Shown one piece after another: positions 1 through 12,200 of a DNA stretch of 64,000 nucleotides. Position 1 is the first letter of the stretch, and the number at the start of each line of letters is the position of its first letter. Below the pieces are notes generated by a model that had not been told where the DNA came from, made no database searches, and was given only the letters and a program-made list of their open reading frames with translations. This stretch comes from Adineta ricciae. Its lineage: Eukaryota; Rotifera; Eurotatoria; Adinetida; Adinetidae. The position numbers and the translations under genes were made by a program. The DNA lies in NCBI GenBank assembly GCA_905250025.1, contig CAJNOJ010000151.1:124001-188000 (forward strand), in the 5' to 3' direction.

Positions 1-3000
1 GCCCATCCAATTTCATCCCTTATCCGAAACTCTTCCTACTGATATAGTCGATATTCAAAATTATATTCGTGAAGTATGTCGAATGTACTTATCGAGGTGA
101 AATGTACTCATGTTTGTTTTGTATTAGAAAGCAGAGAAAAATCTCGAACAGTGTGTATCGTTTGAAGTATCATTACCACCGTCGATAACAGGCATAACGA
201 GCGAATCGAATAAAGTAGATCAACTATTGGAGAAGAGAATTTTGTGAATAAGGAATTGATTTCAGATTGAATTTCGATCATTGTTTCAAACTCCAACGTT
301 AAATGAACTTGAGATTGTTTCAACAAATCCCGACGGCTCGTCGATTAAATTGAATAAAGAACAATTGCAAGCAGTTGAACAAACAGGGTATATTTTATAA
401 ACATTCGTTGATTAAAACCAATAGGATTGTTGCAGAGAATTTCAAGTTGCAAGTATTCATTTTCCTGGGCAACACCATCGATGGCGTTTGAGTAAATTAC
501 TTCAATCAGGTGTTCAAAAAGCGAATGAAAAACTTTTCAAAGTTAGTTTTACGAATAGTTTGCCAATGAAAATATCCTCTGTCTTCAGGAATTATCATGG
601 GCTGTTTATATGTTCATTATCTTTGCTCGTGATCGTATTTTTTCAAATACGTTCAGTTTCAGAGCAACGATCAGATCATGGAGACAAGGTCTTGCAAGTC
701 TAGTTGGTAAGTTAACGAAGAGTTTTATTTCATTCTATTTGAATTGTCTTGTTTTAGATGCTTTTATTGGTTTACCCGCAGTATTTTCTCCTGGAGTCGA
801 TGTCGAAGTCGAAAATGAACGATTGAAATTTTTAGTAATCGAACTTTCACCACATGTAAGAACAATTCATTCCAAGCGCGAACTTCTCACTGTCAATTTC
901 TTGTTTAGGCAAGTGAAAAGGAAATGCACGAAGCATTCTGTGCACAAATTCCAACTCTTCTGGATATTATGGAAGAACATTATAAATATCCAAATCGCGT
1001 AGATAAAGTAATGAAAAATTCGAGGCGAACGATCGTGAAGAAATCGATGTTTGTTTCGTTTAGACACGTCCACCACAAATGTTGCCATATCCGCATCATT
1101 TTGTCACACCGAATAATACTGATATTGATCTCCGACTGCATAATCGAGATATGCAGAATAAAATTCAGACGATTGTTAGTTCGCTGTTAAAAGAGCAAAC
1201 ACCGAAAAATTGGTTTAATTCAACGAAACGACGATTGATCAATGAATATAAACGTAATTTCAAACTGATTTTCTGTTTCTTGATGATAACTCGTGCGATT
1301 TCAGACGAAGAAGTTCAATTGTTGAAAGAAGAAGTTGCTAAAAATGTTCAAACTCATTTGAATATGGAATATGCCGAACGTTCATTTACGATTATTGAAC
1401 AATCAAGTGAACTCGAACAATTATCTCCAGGTCTTGGACGTTTATTAGTCGCACAAGCTCGTGCCATTTTAGCCATGCGATCTGTTGTTGATCAATTGAA
1501 TGAAAACTTGGGAAAACATCTCAAAACAGTCGAACAGACCCTTGTACGTGAACATCCAATCAAATCGAAGATTCGTCGATGGTTGGAAAACAAACTATTC
1601 GAAGCGAGAGTTTCCTATATAAAAGAACATGAATGGGATGCTCATCAGTTATCTATTGGACAATGTAAAGCATTAGGAAATCATCAAGCTGCGTATTTCA
1701 TTCAACGTGATTTGACATTTCGAAAAGATGTATGACGTATTCTCTTCTGCACAATATTTTCTCATTTGTATTCTTTAGCACGAGTCCATTCTTCGACATA
1801 ATCTCAAACCACCTCGAGAACCGATTCGTACAATCAATTGTAATCGATCAATTTGGTTGCCAAGTAAAGAATTTCTGTATGAAGTACTGTTGTAGAATTT
1901 GTATTTGTAGAAAACTGGATTGTCGAACGAACATATCCATTACCTATTCAGCGTGTACCGACACGATTTGCGAAAAATACTTATTCAGCTGAAGAAGAAG
2001 AACGACGAATTCAATTGATTCAATCCGATGTGAGTTTTGTTCGAACTATTTCTATTCGAAACGTTCTTTGGATCATTTAGTCGGAAGCACACTATGCTCT
2101 TCGACGAACAGTGACTTATTCAACAACAACAAAATATCCATTTTGGCGATGGAAATTATTCGCGCTTCGAACATACTGTTGGCTTTCAAATACCATTTTC
2201 GCATTATGTGTATGAGCTGAAAACAAACCATTCAATATTTAATTCTCTGTCTTTGTAGTTGGTGATCCCATTCAGCAGTCCCGTTAGTTTTCGGGCGTTA
2301 TTTTCCGCAAAACCATTTGAACCAAATTACCGATTAGATGAAAAAGACGTATGTAAAGACAAACGATTGGTAGATGAAGTTTAGTATTGATGTTTTCTTA
2401 GCTAAAACTTCATGCAGATCCACATTCGAAAACTCAGACATTTGTATCACGTCTTGTTGCGCTGTGGACGAACATTCGACGTTCGAGACAAAAGTTTGAA
2501 GAGACACCCGATCGAGGTATGAGACAAAAACAATACACATCGATTAGAAACAAAATATTTGGTTTCATTAAGGATTTTTGGGAAAAAATATGCAAAGAAT
2601 GTTCAATCGTTTTTGGAATTATATTGCGAAAGGTTGTGTTGGAACCGTTGCTATTTGTGCAATTTACCCAATAACATGTTTGGTAGTTCCAGTTGTTTCG
2701 TTTACATTAGGTATTCTTTCACCTATTTGGTATGTTAAATAATTTATACGAAAAACTTGTGTTCTATATTATTCATTCATTAGGATGCCGATTTTAACAT
2801 TAATATTTCATTTACTTCAATTGATTTTCTATGATGCAAATTCAGCGGGTAGGAACAAAGAATTTTCCGAAATCAAGTTTCTATCGAGATCTTTTCAGGT
2901 GAATATAGTCGAAAACTATTTTGTCTTATTAATATCATCATGACTGATTTACTCTGTGGTGGTATTGTTCAACCAGTATTAGTCGTGCTTGCCTTAATTG

Positions 3001-4659
3001 CTAGTCCAATAGTTGCTCTTCTCCTTGTTATTTGTAAGATTGTATTATTATTCGATTGACAGGAGAATTTTGAAGAATATTTATTCTAGATGCGTTTTTA
3101 CACCGGTGTACACGAGGCATGTATGATAAGATTATTTATCACTTAATAGTGAAACGTTTCGCTCGTATTCCTGCGCATAATGGTTTCCTTGCTCGCCGAA
3201 CTGCTGGACCAGGTCTTGCTGCTGAATATTTCTATCAGGTTTCATCGCCTGAAGTTCTGGCAGCGTTAGAATCATTGATTGAACAAAATGAACTGAAAGT
3301 TTATCGAACATATGTTGAACAAATCTTAATGAAACCAGTCGATGAATATCGGTGAGTTAAAAATGAATTCGAGTGAGAAGATGCTGAACTTTGTATGTTT
3401 AGACAATTTTTTAATAAAGCGTTCAAACCGTTTTCCGCCACTGTACAAATATCAGACGATGGATCGGCTTTTGGCCGAATGACTCGAGTGGTCGATCAAC
3501 ATATTCAAGACCTTCGATCGGCGATTGAAAAGTAAGTTATGAACGATATTAACTGCTGTATTTATCATCTTTCTTGTCATTAGGCGAAATGATTTGCTTC
3601 GATTACATCGAGATCATAATCACAATCGTATCCGGCTGACAGAAGCGGATTTGACAGTAAGAAGTGTATTTGAAAGTGAATGAAAGCTTTCATTGAACTT
3701 TGTTGTTTAGGCGGTATTGATTGAAGGAACTCAATTAGTAGAAAAATGGTATCCCCAACGAATTTTACCTTATTTCACTAAAACTGAACTTGATAAATTC
3801 TGGAATGATTGGGATCTCGAAACCGATGATTGGTTCGGTATGACTAATTTCTTAATTTTGAACATAAATGTTGCATTCTTTATCTTTTAGGTTTAACAAG
3901 CAAATTACTTCAAGAATTATTCTGTCGAGATTTCTTAACACCACTAGAACAAACCGATGTTTTCTATAGTCTCAAAGTAGATCATATCACTGTATCAAAA
4001 TATGCGCATATGATCAATTCAGCGAATATACATGATGATCTTGATGTTGTCACCAGTGTTTATCTTCCCGAAAGTAAATCAAACATTTCCACGTGAATCT
4101 CCTCATAATTGATTTCGTGTTTTTAGCATCGTTTACGATTTCTCAACCATCATTTGATCAGCAAATTCTTAATCCTAATGAACGTATCCTCGATATATCG
4201 ACGAATTATTCGTAAGTATTCCGAAGAACACGAAGATTTTTCATTCAAATCTCTCTCTCTCTCCCTAGTGGTAAACGTCGTGTGAAAAACCATGGTCGTT
4301 TCTATCGTTTCTTCAATCGCAAAGCAAATTATCTCAAACATGCAGACAAATACTCTCGATTTGTTGATTACACCTCCATTACCTGTCGTTTTTCGATTCC
4401 TGTTCGTTTACCTGACGTAATTTGTGTCAATGTTGTCATCTACAATCGTGACAAGAGTAACTCAATAACAACAAGTTCGATGAAAAACGTCTCTTTTCAA
4501 CAAATCATTGAATTAATTGAATTCAACAAGAAATTCTATGGAGTTCCTATGCTCCCATCGTATTCAACGATCGTTCCATCCCCTTCACTCCAGATCAATC
4601 CGACTACTGAAGATGATGACGAGTTACTTATTGTTCATCAAAATGAAACTAATGCATAA
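1..4659 (+). CDS. 3' part of a large multi-exon membrane protein, family not recognised (5' end outside window)
   Basis: The reading frame is already open at base 2 (PIQFHPLSETLPTDIV), so the start lies upstream. Early exons are 1-73, 128-214, 266-387, 436-541 and 589-706, and about a dozen more follow. Introns are about 50 bases with GT..AG ends. The last exon is 4269-4659, ending NETNA then TAA. Bases 1300-1735 encode a long charged, probably helical stretch (KEEVAKNVQTHLNMEYAERS onwards). Roughly 2580-3060 encodes three or four hydrophobic segments (for example LVVPVVSFTLGILSP and VQPVLVVLALIASPIVALLL). A soluble tail follows, with the stretch FLARRTAGPGLAAEYFYQVS. I see no catalytic motif and do not recognise the family. 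Exon borders between 1.7 and 4.2 kb were only partly resolved. The gene is transcribed toward the small minus-strand gene at 4800. Confidence 0.7.
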
Positions 4660-4799
4660 TTCACACGTCTCTTCAACAGTAACTAAATTTCTCATTTTTT
4701 CTTCATAACAGTGTAGACTCGAACGCTTTTTTCTATGGTTGATATTAAATTTTATAATATGTGTGAACAAAAACCTTGTGTTTATTTGAATAGTTTCTT

Positions 4800-5123
4800 T
4801 TAAACATAAATACGTCGATAATGATAAAGAATAACATAGAAAATGGCTGTTACCAGAATGTCAAAACAAAGGCAAACTAGATACCAAGCGATAAATACTT
4901 TCAATGTTATTCGATTTGTTGATTTATCTATGCAGGACGTCCACGCCCAGCCCATGCAACATGATGCTTCACCTTCGCTCATATGAACCGTTGTCACCGG
5001 GGTATCTCCAACATAATCCGTTCGTCTTTCCTTGAGAACTTTGTACAGAAAGTAAATCGTTTGACTAAGAAAACAAATCGCAAATACAATTGGGCAAATG
5101 ATAGCAGCAAGTAAAACAGCCAT
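4800..5123 (-). CDS. Small two-helix membrane protein, unknown function
   Basis: Single-exon frame of 107 residues starting at ATG 5123-5121. The first hydrophobic segment is near residues 2-25 (LLAAIICPIVFAICFLSQTI) and the second near 76-100 (VFIAWYLVCLCFDILVTAIF). Between them lies a polar loop containing a CC..GWAWTSC cysteine cluster. The C terminus is tyrosine/arginine rich. It converges with the upstream plus-strand gene, with 140 bases between stop codons. I do not recognise the family. The clean start and the two well-spaced helices argue for a real gene, but a missed upstream exon is possible. Confidence 0.5.
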   Translation of the reverse strand: MAVLLAAIICPIVFAICFLSQTIYFLYKVLKERRTDYVGDTPVTTVHMSEGEASCCMGWAWTSCIDKSTNRITLKVFIAWYLVCLCFDILVTAIFYVILYHYRRIYV

Positions 5124-5576
5124 ATTGAAAGTAAGCAGATATTTTCAACATGCACCGATGTAATATATAAGTTGCAAATAAACAGATAACGAAAGACTGA
5201 AGGTTAGAAATACGATAAGATAAAAACATGAGTTCGCTTGGTCGGCTTTCAATAGAGACTTTCTGAGTCAAAATCAAGATTTTACTCATCATGAGTCAAA
5301 TGATGATTGAGCTGGTGTCAACTAGCACCATCTGCAGGAGAAATGAAGGGCCTGTAAGAATACAGGATAATACCTCTATTGTCATCGACGCAAAATTAAC
5401 TAAATTAGAATCTGGAGAGTGAGGTTAAATTTCTTCTTCGATTGTAGATGTTCAAACTTGACAATGATTCTCTATAATTTCGAATCGAGTAAATTTGCTT
5501 TGAATTGAACTGATAAAGAACAAACGTTTAATGCTGGATTTTTCGTAGATTTATTTGTAAATAGGAAATAATCTCG
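5124..5576. other. Intergenic region between divergent genes
   Basis: This 450-base gap separates the divergent starts of the two-helix protein (minus) and the F-box gene (plus), so it presumably holds both promoters. It contains minus-strand frames of up to about 75 codons that resemble nothing and lack splice logic. I see no repeat or RNA gene. Confidence 0.4.
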
Positions 5577-6855
5577 ATGGATAAATCTCTGGTTTGTTCG
5601 GGCTCGAAACTTGAAACATTTTCGGATGAAGTCTTTTTCGAAATCTTCGATCGATTATCTCCAAATGATTTGTTCAAAACTTTCTATGGTTTGAACAGTC
5701 GACTCAACACCATATTAACTGATTCTCGTATGCGCTTTCGTGATAATTTGTCATCTCTGACTCCAAAACAATTTCATTCCTATGTGCAAAATATTCTTCC
5801 TCAGATAGTCGATCGATTCATTTCATTTACATTTGGAACCTACGACACCGATGAGGTTCGACTGATATATTTTGTTGTAACATAATTCATCTTCTTACTC
5901 TTTTAGTACCAACAAGTGCATCTTTTCTTGCATAGATATGCGGTAGATCTAAGATTATTCCAACATCTTCGTACTTTGGTGATTATCAAAATGACAATCG
6001 ACGATTTTCCTATGATTCAGTCAGCAATCAGTTCTCTCAAACATCTTGTTAATATACGATTTTCAGTGGATAGTGAAGGTGTAGATACGATGTCATTCGT
6101 GCATATTGATAATGATTTATTGTCTGGACCGAAATTGAAACGTGTGAAAATGGATATGTGCGCGAGAACTACGTTTTTCAATGTAACGACATTGTCCAAT
6201 GTTGAACAATTATCGATTGTCTGGTGTCAAATGCAAGAATTAACACATCTCTTACAATATTCACCATGTTTGACAACATTAAAAGCAACTATTTGCGGAC
6301 TAAATGATGGTAAGACTTGATTTCGAGCGTCTTTTTATATCTCTCAACCATTACGGATTCGTGATGATAATTTTTATTAGGTTTCGCCAATAGATTAATA
6401 CAAAATATAGTCGAATTTCTCTTTTTTTAGTTGATCTATGGACGCAGTCAATTTGTGGTAATCTTCACCAAAGATGTTCTTCACGCTTAAATTCTCTTAA
6501 ACTAGTAATTGATTCCATACGTTTCGATTATTTATTATTATTACTCGAAGAACTCGGTCAACTTCGTTCTCTATGGTTATTACTCAATCATTATGAATAT
6601 CTCGATGCTGACAAATGGGAAAATCTCTTTCAAACCTCGTTAATTCAATTAGATCATCTCGATTTAACCATCGCCTTGACAAAACCCTTTCAATCAGCAA
6701 ATTCTCCTAATCAAATGTTGATGTTCTCACCACCACACATCGCCTGTATAAAATTCAATACAAAGTTCTGGTTTCAACGTGGTTGGCGTGCTAAACTTGA
6801 CGAATATGATCATTGTGTACGCTTAACTGTCTCGAATCACGCATTGCCTATCTAA
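5577..6855 (+). CDS. F-box protein with leucine-rich C-terminal region
   Basis: Three exons (5577-5855, 5907-6309, 6431-6855) give 368 residues. The N terminus carries an F-box-like motif (LETFSDEVFFEIFDRLSPND, then FKTFYGLNSRLNTIL), which would bind Skp1 and bring substrates to an SCF ubiquitin ligase. The rest has irregular Leu/Ile-rich segments (FQHLRTLVIIKMTIDDFPMI; LSNVEQLSIVWCQMQELTHL) like degenerate LRRs that would select substrate. The phrase 'L...F.GLNSRLN' is typical of F-box families I associate with bdelloid rotifers; that is from memory of the family, not a search. An alternative acceptor at 6380 runs into a stop, so 6431 was chosen. The substrate is unknown. Confidence 0.8.
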
Positions 6856-7101
6856 TTCATTGAAGGCTCTTCTCTCTGTCAGATGTGTTGCTCTATTATT
6901 CAATTTCCATAACCATTCTCTTTGCTTTTATTTTTTCTTTTCTGTATATCAATGTCAATAATGTGGAGTAAAATCTAATAGTGTTACGAAGAAGAACGAG
7001 TTCGAATCTGATCTGACAGTTCAGTGAATACAAATGATTAGATCTCAGAATGATTCGGTATGTATTTAAAAAAAAAAAGAAAAGCGACATGAAGTAACAA
7101 A

Positions 7102-8323
7102 TTACAAAACTTTTCGTAGGTTTTCTTTTTGAAAGTCACTTAATCGAGTTCGCAGTAAGAAAAATATGCCCAACACGACGGGAATTGATACAGGCACGAG
7201 AATAATCCATTCTGACCATGCTCGAACAATCAACATGATTGTTAAAGTGATTTCAATAGCAATAATCGATGCTAATGTTGCATACCAGACAATTTGGTTC
7301 ATTCGCGTTTGCTCAACTGTCGGTACCGCTGGTTTAGTTGATGTAACTGGCTGATAAACAACATCTGTTCCATCACCTGTTTCTAAATCATCAATTGAAA
7401 ACATCTGCGGTTCTTGGCCAGCACTACGCACACCAGTCGCATCAAGTCCCGTATACAAATTCACTCCGGGCGTTAAAACCGTATGGGCGGAACGCGATAT
7501 TATAAAAATATTTGAATCAGCATGAATGATACTTTGTAAATAGATATAAAAAAAGAATGAAAAAGCGTAATAATATAAAACTAAATGAAAATAGTTTTCA
7601 TTAGATACGTAAATACTAGCGAAGAAAAGTGTATCACTCATCGAAAGAAATAAAATCGAAAATTTTGATAAAGATTTTGCTGTTCTCAATAATGAATTAA
7701 GTAGAATCTAAATAAATAAATATGTTTATGGTTAATTGATAGAATTCTTGACTTACTTGAGGTAAAGTATGAATTGAAAGTAGGATATATCCAAATGTAA
7801 GTAAATAATCAGGTCGTTTTCTGATCAATAACAAGAGAAAACCTCCGATGGCCCACGTTAATAGACTTGCAGATATTAAAATAATTTTCTGTTGTCGATG
7901 AAAATTATCAGCATAGATGAAAATCTGTATAAAGATAATTATAGTTGAGATCAGTGCAATTAACTCAAGTATAGATGACCATTGAAATGCATGAGCAAGT
8001 ACTAATGAAGTTAAGGCAAGCACACGAATAATTAACCACATATAACTGATTCCAGCGATGTATTTTGAACCATTATTAAATAAATGAAGAATTTGCGGTA
8101 GAAGTGAAACTCCCAAGAATAGATATGCTAAAACCCGAATGAATTCACCTAATCGACATGTCGAAGGCGAATTTTTTAGTAGACAACTATTAGTAATGTT
8201 GGTTATATTCGATGATCGAGTTGATGTTAACATCGTTGAAGTAATTGTAGTGAGTATAGTACTTGTACTGACGAATGATGTAGATGAACCAATTGGTGGT
8301 ATTGCAGAAGTTAGATTTTCCAT
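7102..8323 (-). CDS. PQ-loop repeat membrane protein (seven-helix transporter-like)
   Basis: Two exons (8323-7757, then 7707-7102) give 390 residues. An N-terminal Ser/Thr-rich extracellular-type tail with N-glycosylation sequons is followed by about seven hydrophobic segments. Two PQ-loop signatures are visible: SLLPQILHLFNNGS near residue 77, and HTLPQ-ILLNSLLRTAKS, where the intron falls exactly after the Gln. PQ-loop proteins (cystinosin, SLC66 lysosomal amino-acid carriers, MPDU1, KDEL receptor fold) use these prolines as helix hinges. The spacing of the two motifs, three helices apart, fits this fold. A long loop with an acidic stretch (MFSIDDLETGDGTD) separates the last helices, which is unusual. 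The substrate and the membrane it sits in cannot be told from sequence. Confidence 0.72.
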
Positions 8324-9284
8324 GGTAAATTTCTCTAAAATAGAAGGTTCGGATTATAATCTTGAACGATATTTTTTATTAGAAACGATCTGTCTCGATT
8401 GTATTCACGATTTAACAATAATAACACTTGCATCCATTTCTTTTCTCTTTCTCTTTCAACGCATTTTATGATATACTGACATTGGCAGACAGATGTATTA
8501 TAGCTAACTCATATCAACAAAGACCACTCATACATTTTTCAAATGTCTTCTTATCTTTTAGCTGAAAAGGAATGAAAAAGCGATGAAGAATGAGTAATAA
8601 ACATTTTCACATTGAAAGAACAGTAGAACACAATTGTTCAAACGAACCCGAAGAGAAATAGGCAAAATGAATGAAAAAAAAAGGAGGGAAAGAAAGACTT
8701 GTCGTTGTGTCGAACTACTGTTATAATATTAAAAAAAAACTCGAGAATATTAGAAGAATCAGAATGTCTACAAAGAACCATGGTTGAAGTAAAGAGAAAA
8801 AAAACTGATGGTAAATATGCGTATATGATGCATTTGATGAATAAAATAAAGCTGAGTTAAGAGAGGTGACACGACGAATGTTGATGAGAGAAAAAAAAGC
8901 GACAAGAAAGAAAGAAAAAAAAAAGAGAGAACGAGAGAAGAAAGAAAATAATGCAAAGGACAATATACATAAATATTCAAAAGAAACAACATATATATGT
9001 TGCTTTTTCAAAACCAAAGGAAGATATGATCGAACTAATGATTCATTGACCCTTGATTGATCATATCGATTTTTTTTCTTCTCATCTAATTCTAATAACT
9101 ACAATTAGTTTCATCTTCATGTTTTTCTCTTTTGACCGACAACGTTTTCATTAGAGAAATTCAACAGTGGGATTGTTTCAACTAAGAGGAAAAAATCAAA
9201 ATAGATTTATTTTAAATAAAATCTTCCAAACTAGAACACACGATTTAATACAAAATAAGAACAGCAATGCACAAAAACATTTTG
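8324..9284. other. Intergenic, purine-rich, no gene seen
   Basis: About 960 bases lie between the start of the PQ-loop gene and the 3' end of the LRR-mucin gene. It is A/G-rich on the plus strand around 8860-8960. The frames here are low-complexity Lys/Arg/Glu or their Phe/Ser-rich complement and look like composition artefacts. Nothing else is recognisable. Confidence 0.5.
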
Positions 9285-12200
9285 TTAAGTATACGATGAA
9301 TTCGGCGAAGGATTGCCCAAATGACGGAAACTTCTACCAGTGTCATAATCAATCGGAGGTTGGCGTAATTGTCGATTACGTTCACGTTGTTCGAATACAT
9401 CTTGTTGCAATGAGTCGATCGAACTAGAAAATTTCACGTTCAAAACACACAAAAACGTCTCTTGAATTCTTACTCTCGAATGTGGATTGGTTCATGTCGA
9501 CTTAACGAATATTCTCCTATTTCGGGAAGGTTTTCTGAGACAGGACTAAGTCGGGAATTATGAGCGGTTACATGATGTGGTGGTGATCGGAGACTTCGTG
9601 CTGTTGCATAGTCATCGTGGGAACCATTTCCTCCAGTTGGAGGCCTCGACATTACGGTCATGTTCGATTTTTCAGGCGACTTTTTACGTTTCCGACAAAG
9701 ACAACAGATAAGAAGTGCAAGTAAGGCAATAAATGCGATGGAACCAAGAATTGAACCGAGAATAATTGCTAATAAACGACCATTGTCACTCGATGGTGAA
9801 CTTGCTGCGAGAGAAACTCGCTAAAATACAGAAAAACAAAGAGATTATTTCGGTAGAAAAGAAAGCAGTTCTTCTTACACTTGCAAATTGACAAAGTCGA
9901 TCGGATGATAAAGTAATATTATTCAAACAATCACTTTCTGCTAAACTGTTAAACTGTGTTTCATTTAAAGTCGATGTATTACTGCATGAAAATCGATTCG
10001 TAAGTTTGTCCGATGAATTATACAAAAGTAGATATTCGTTCAGGTAAATCGATGAGCATTGACATTCGAGTTCAACTGTAACACCATCATTTTTCATATA
10101 TTGTAGAATATTGATTAGATTAATCAATGTTCGACTATCGCATGTGTTGTAATTCTGTGCCAATTGATCGTTAACAAGAAAACGCGATTGACTTGGCAGA
10201 TCGACATTTGAGGAGACCGGACCACTGCGTAGTGATTGTCGTTGAACATTTTTAATTACGTTATAGCCATTCGTCGTTTTTGTAAAAGAATTACTTTCTA
10301 AGTTAATACTTATCGATGGATATGTGTATGCAAATAGATCCAGTTGAGGAATTTGATTAAATGAAACATCTAGAGTTCGCGATGATGATTCTCTTGATTG
10401 AATGGAACTTTGATTTAAATTTAATAATGTGTATGGTAATTGTGTAAGATTATTGGACGACAAGTCGAAAACTGTCCAATTTGTATAGGTTAAGTTGACA
10501 ATAGAAATGGAATTGTCAGTCAAATTGATGTATTGAAGTGTATTGTATGTTGAACATGGAAATGTGTCTTTACTTAGGATGGCAAATGATTGATTGGATA
10601 GATCGATTCGTGTTGATGGTAATAAACATAGATAGGATGGCAATTGTGACATTGAATTTTGATTATTCACAACAACTTGTGAAATGTTTTGGAAATATTT
10701 ATTTGTTAGAATTGCCGATGAAATTTCTGTCAAATTATTTGAACCATCTACACAATTAATTGCCGCTTTGATACCATTAGAATAGAATGTGTACATACAA
10801 TACGTGTTATTTGAACTTTGAGTGAGATAATAAGGATATGTTTGTGTACTAGTAGAATTATCAGTTGTATTCACATAGATAACACCAGTATTGTTTTGAT
10901 TTATCGTACATAGACGTGGAGAAGAGTTGGTGAATGTAGCAGATGAATTTGAACATTGTAAAATATTGGTATTGTTATAAAACAGTGATCCATCGAGACA
11001 TTTAGTATTTGATAATGGATCCGAGGGAATAAGATTACTTCGAAATGTTGATAGGAGACTTCGCTCGAGATAATATTGGCTGCAACTGCAGTTGATTCTT
11101 GATGTATCGAAATCGATGTTCAACAGACTGATGGTCAACACTGGTGTAGCTGAAGAAGCACTTGAATTGAATGCTTGGATCACCTCGTAACAAGCTCCAT
11201 ACATTTCAAAAAGAGCATCCGATACATCGATGACTGCACTATTATTGCTTAAATCAATCGCTGTGTAATATGGATTCGAATATTTTGATATATTGATATT
11301 GGCATTGTTTGTTATTTTCGATATTTGATTATTCGATAAATCAATTGCAGTATTGACAAGAACAGTCGATGCAAGATCGAACGATGTTAACCGATTGTTC
11401 GGTAGTAAAAGTCGTTGAAGGTTGGGTGTATGTGTTAGAAACTCTGATGGATACTCAGTTATAAGATTCTGATCAGCATTAAGTTTTTGCAAATTGCTCA
11501 GACATGATGGATTCGACGAAAAAAACGAGGTATCCAATCGGTTGAGACGATTGTATGAGACATTCAATTCCTATTAATAAAAGAGAAAATTAAACTAACG
11601 ATAGAAGAAGGGAACAACATACCAATAAATTTGGTAAGAAGCATACATTTGGTGGAATAGTGTATAACGGTCCGCGCTCGCCATTTGCACCTTGCACTGT
11701 AAGTGTTCTTATACTGTTCAACGTACTCAACGAGTATCCATTGATTGGTAATACCGACATACTTGCATTTGACGAACAGGTTAGCAACAGATTAGTATTA
11801 CCAATAGAAAATGTTTCCACACATGTCGATACATTCAGATTCGATGCAGTGCTCTAAATATATGAATATGTATTCATACTCACAGCTATTGTATTCAGAC
11901 TTGTTTTACCGTGCTAGTCGTAGACGTTGTTGCTGTCACAGAGCTCGAAGATGTCGACGACGTTGAGCTAGTTGTACTTGAAGTGCTGGTACTACTGCTG
12001 CTAGAAGAAGTGCTCGATGTGGTTTGACTTAGTGATGTTGTAGAAGTAATAGAAGTCGTAGATGCCGAGTCTGTTGTAGTTGTTGTAGAACTGCTAGTAG
12101 AAGTAGAAGTTGTGCTCGTAGTTGAGCTAGTAGAACTACTCGCACTAGTGGAAGTTGTGTCTGTCGTAGAAGTCGTAGACGTAGTTTGACTCGTTGATGT

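Noticed and set aside
7501..7707. Treating the two PQ-loop exons as separate genes
   Set aside because: The intron between 7757 and 7707 has good GT..AG ends and splices the second PQ motif in phase.
8721..9060. Phe/Leu/Ser-rich minus-strand frames and Lys/Arg/Glu-rich plus-strand frame
   Set aside because: They are complementary readings of a purine-rich tract and carry no domain or splice support.
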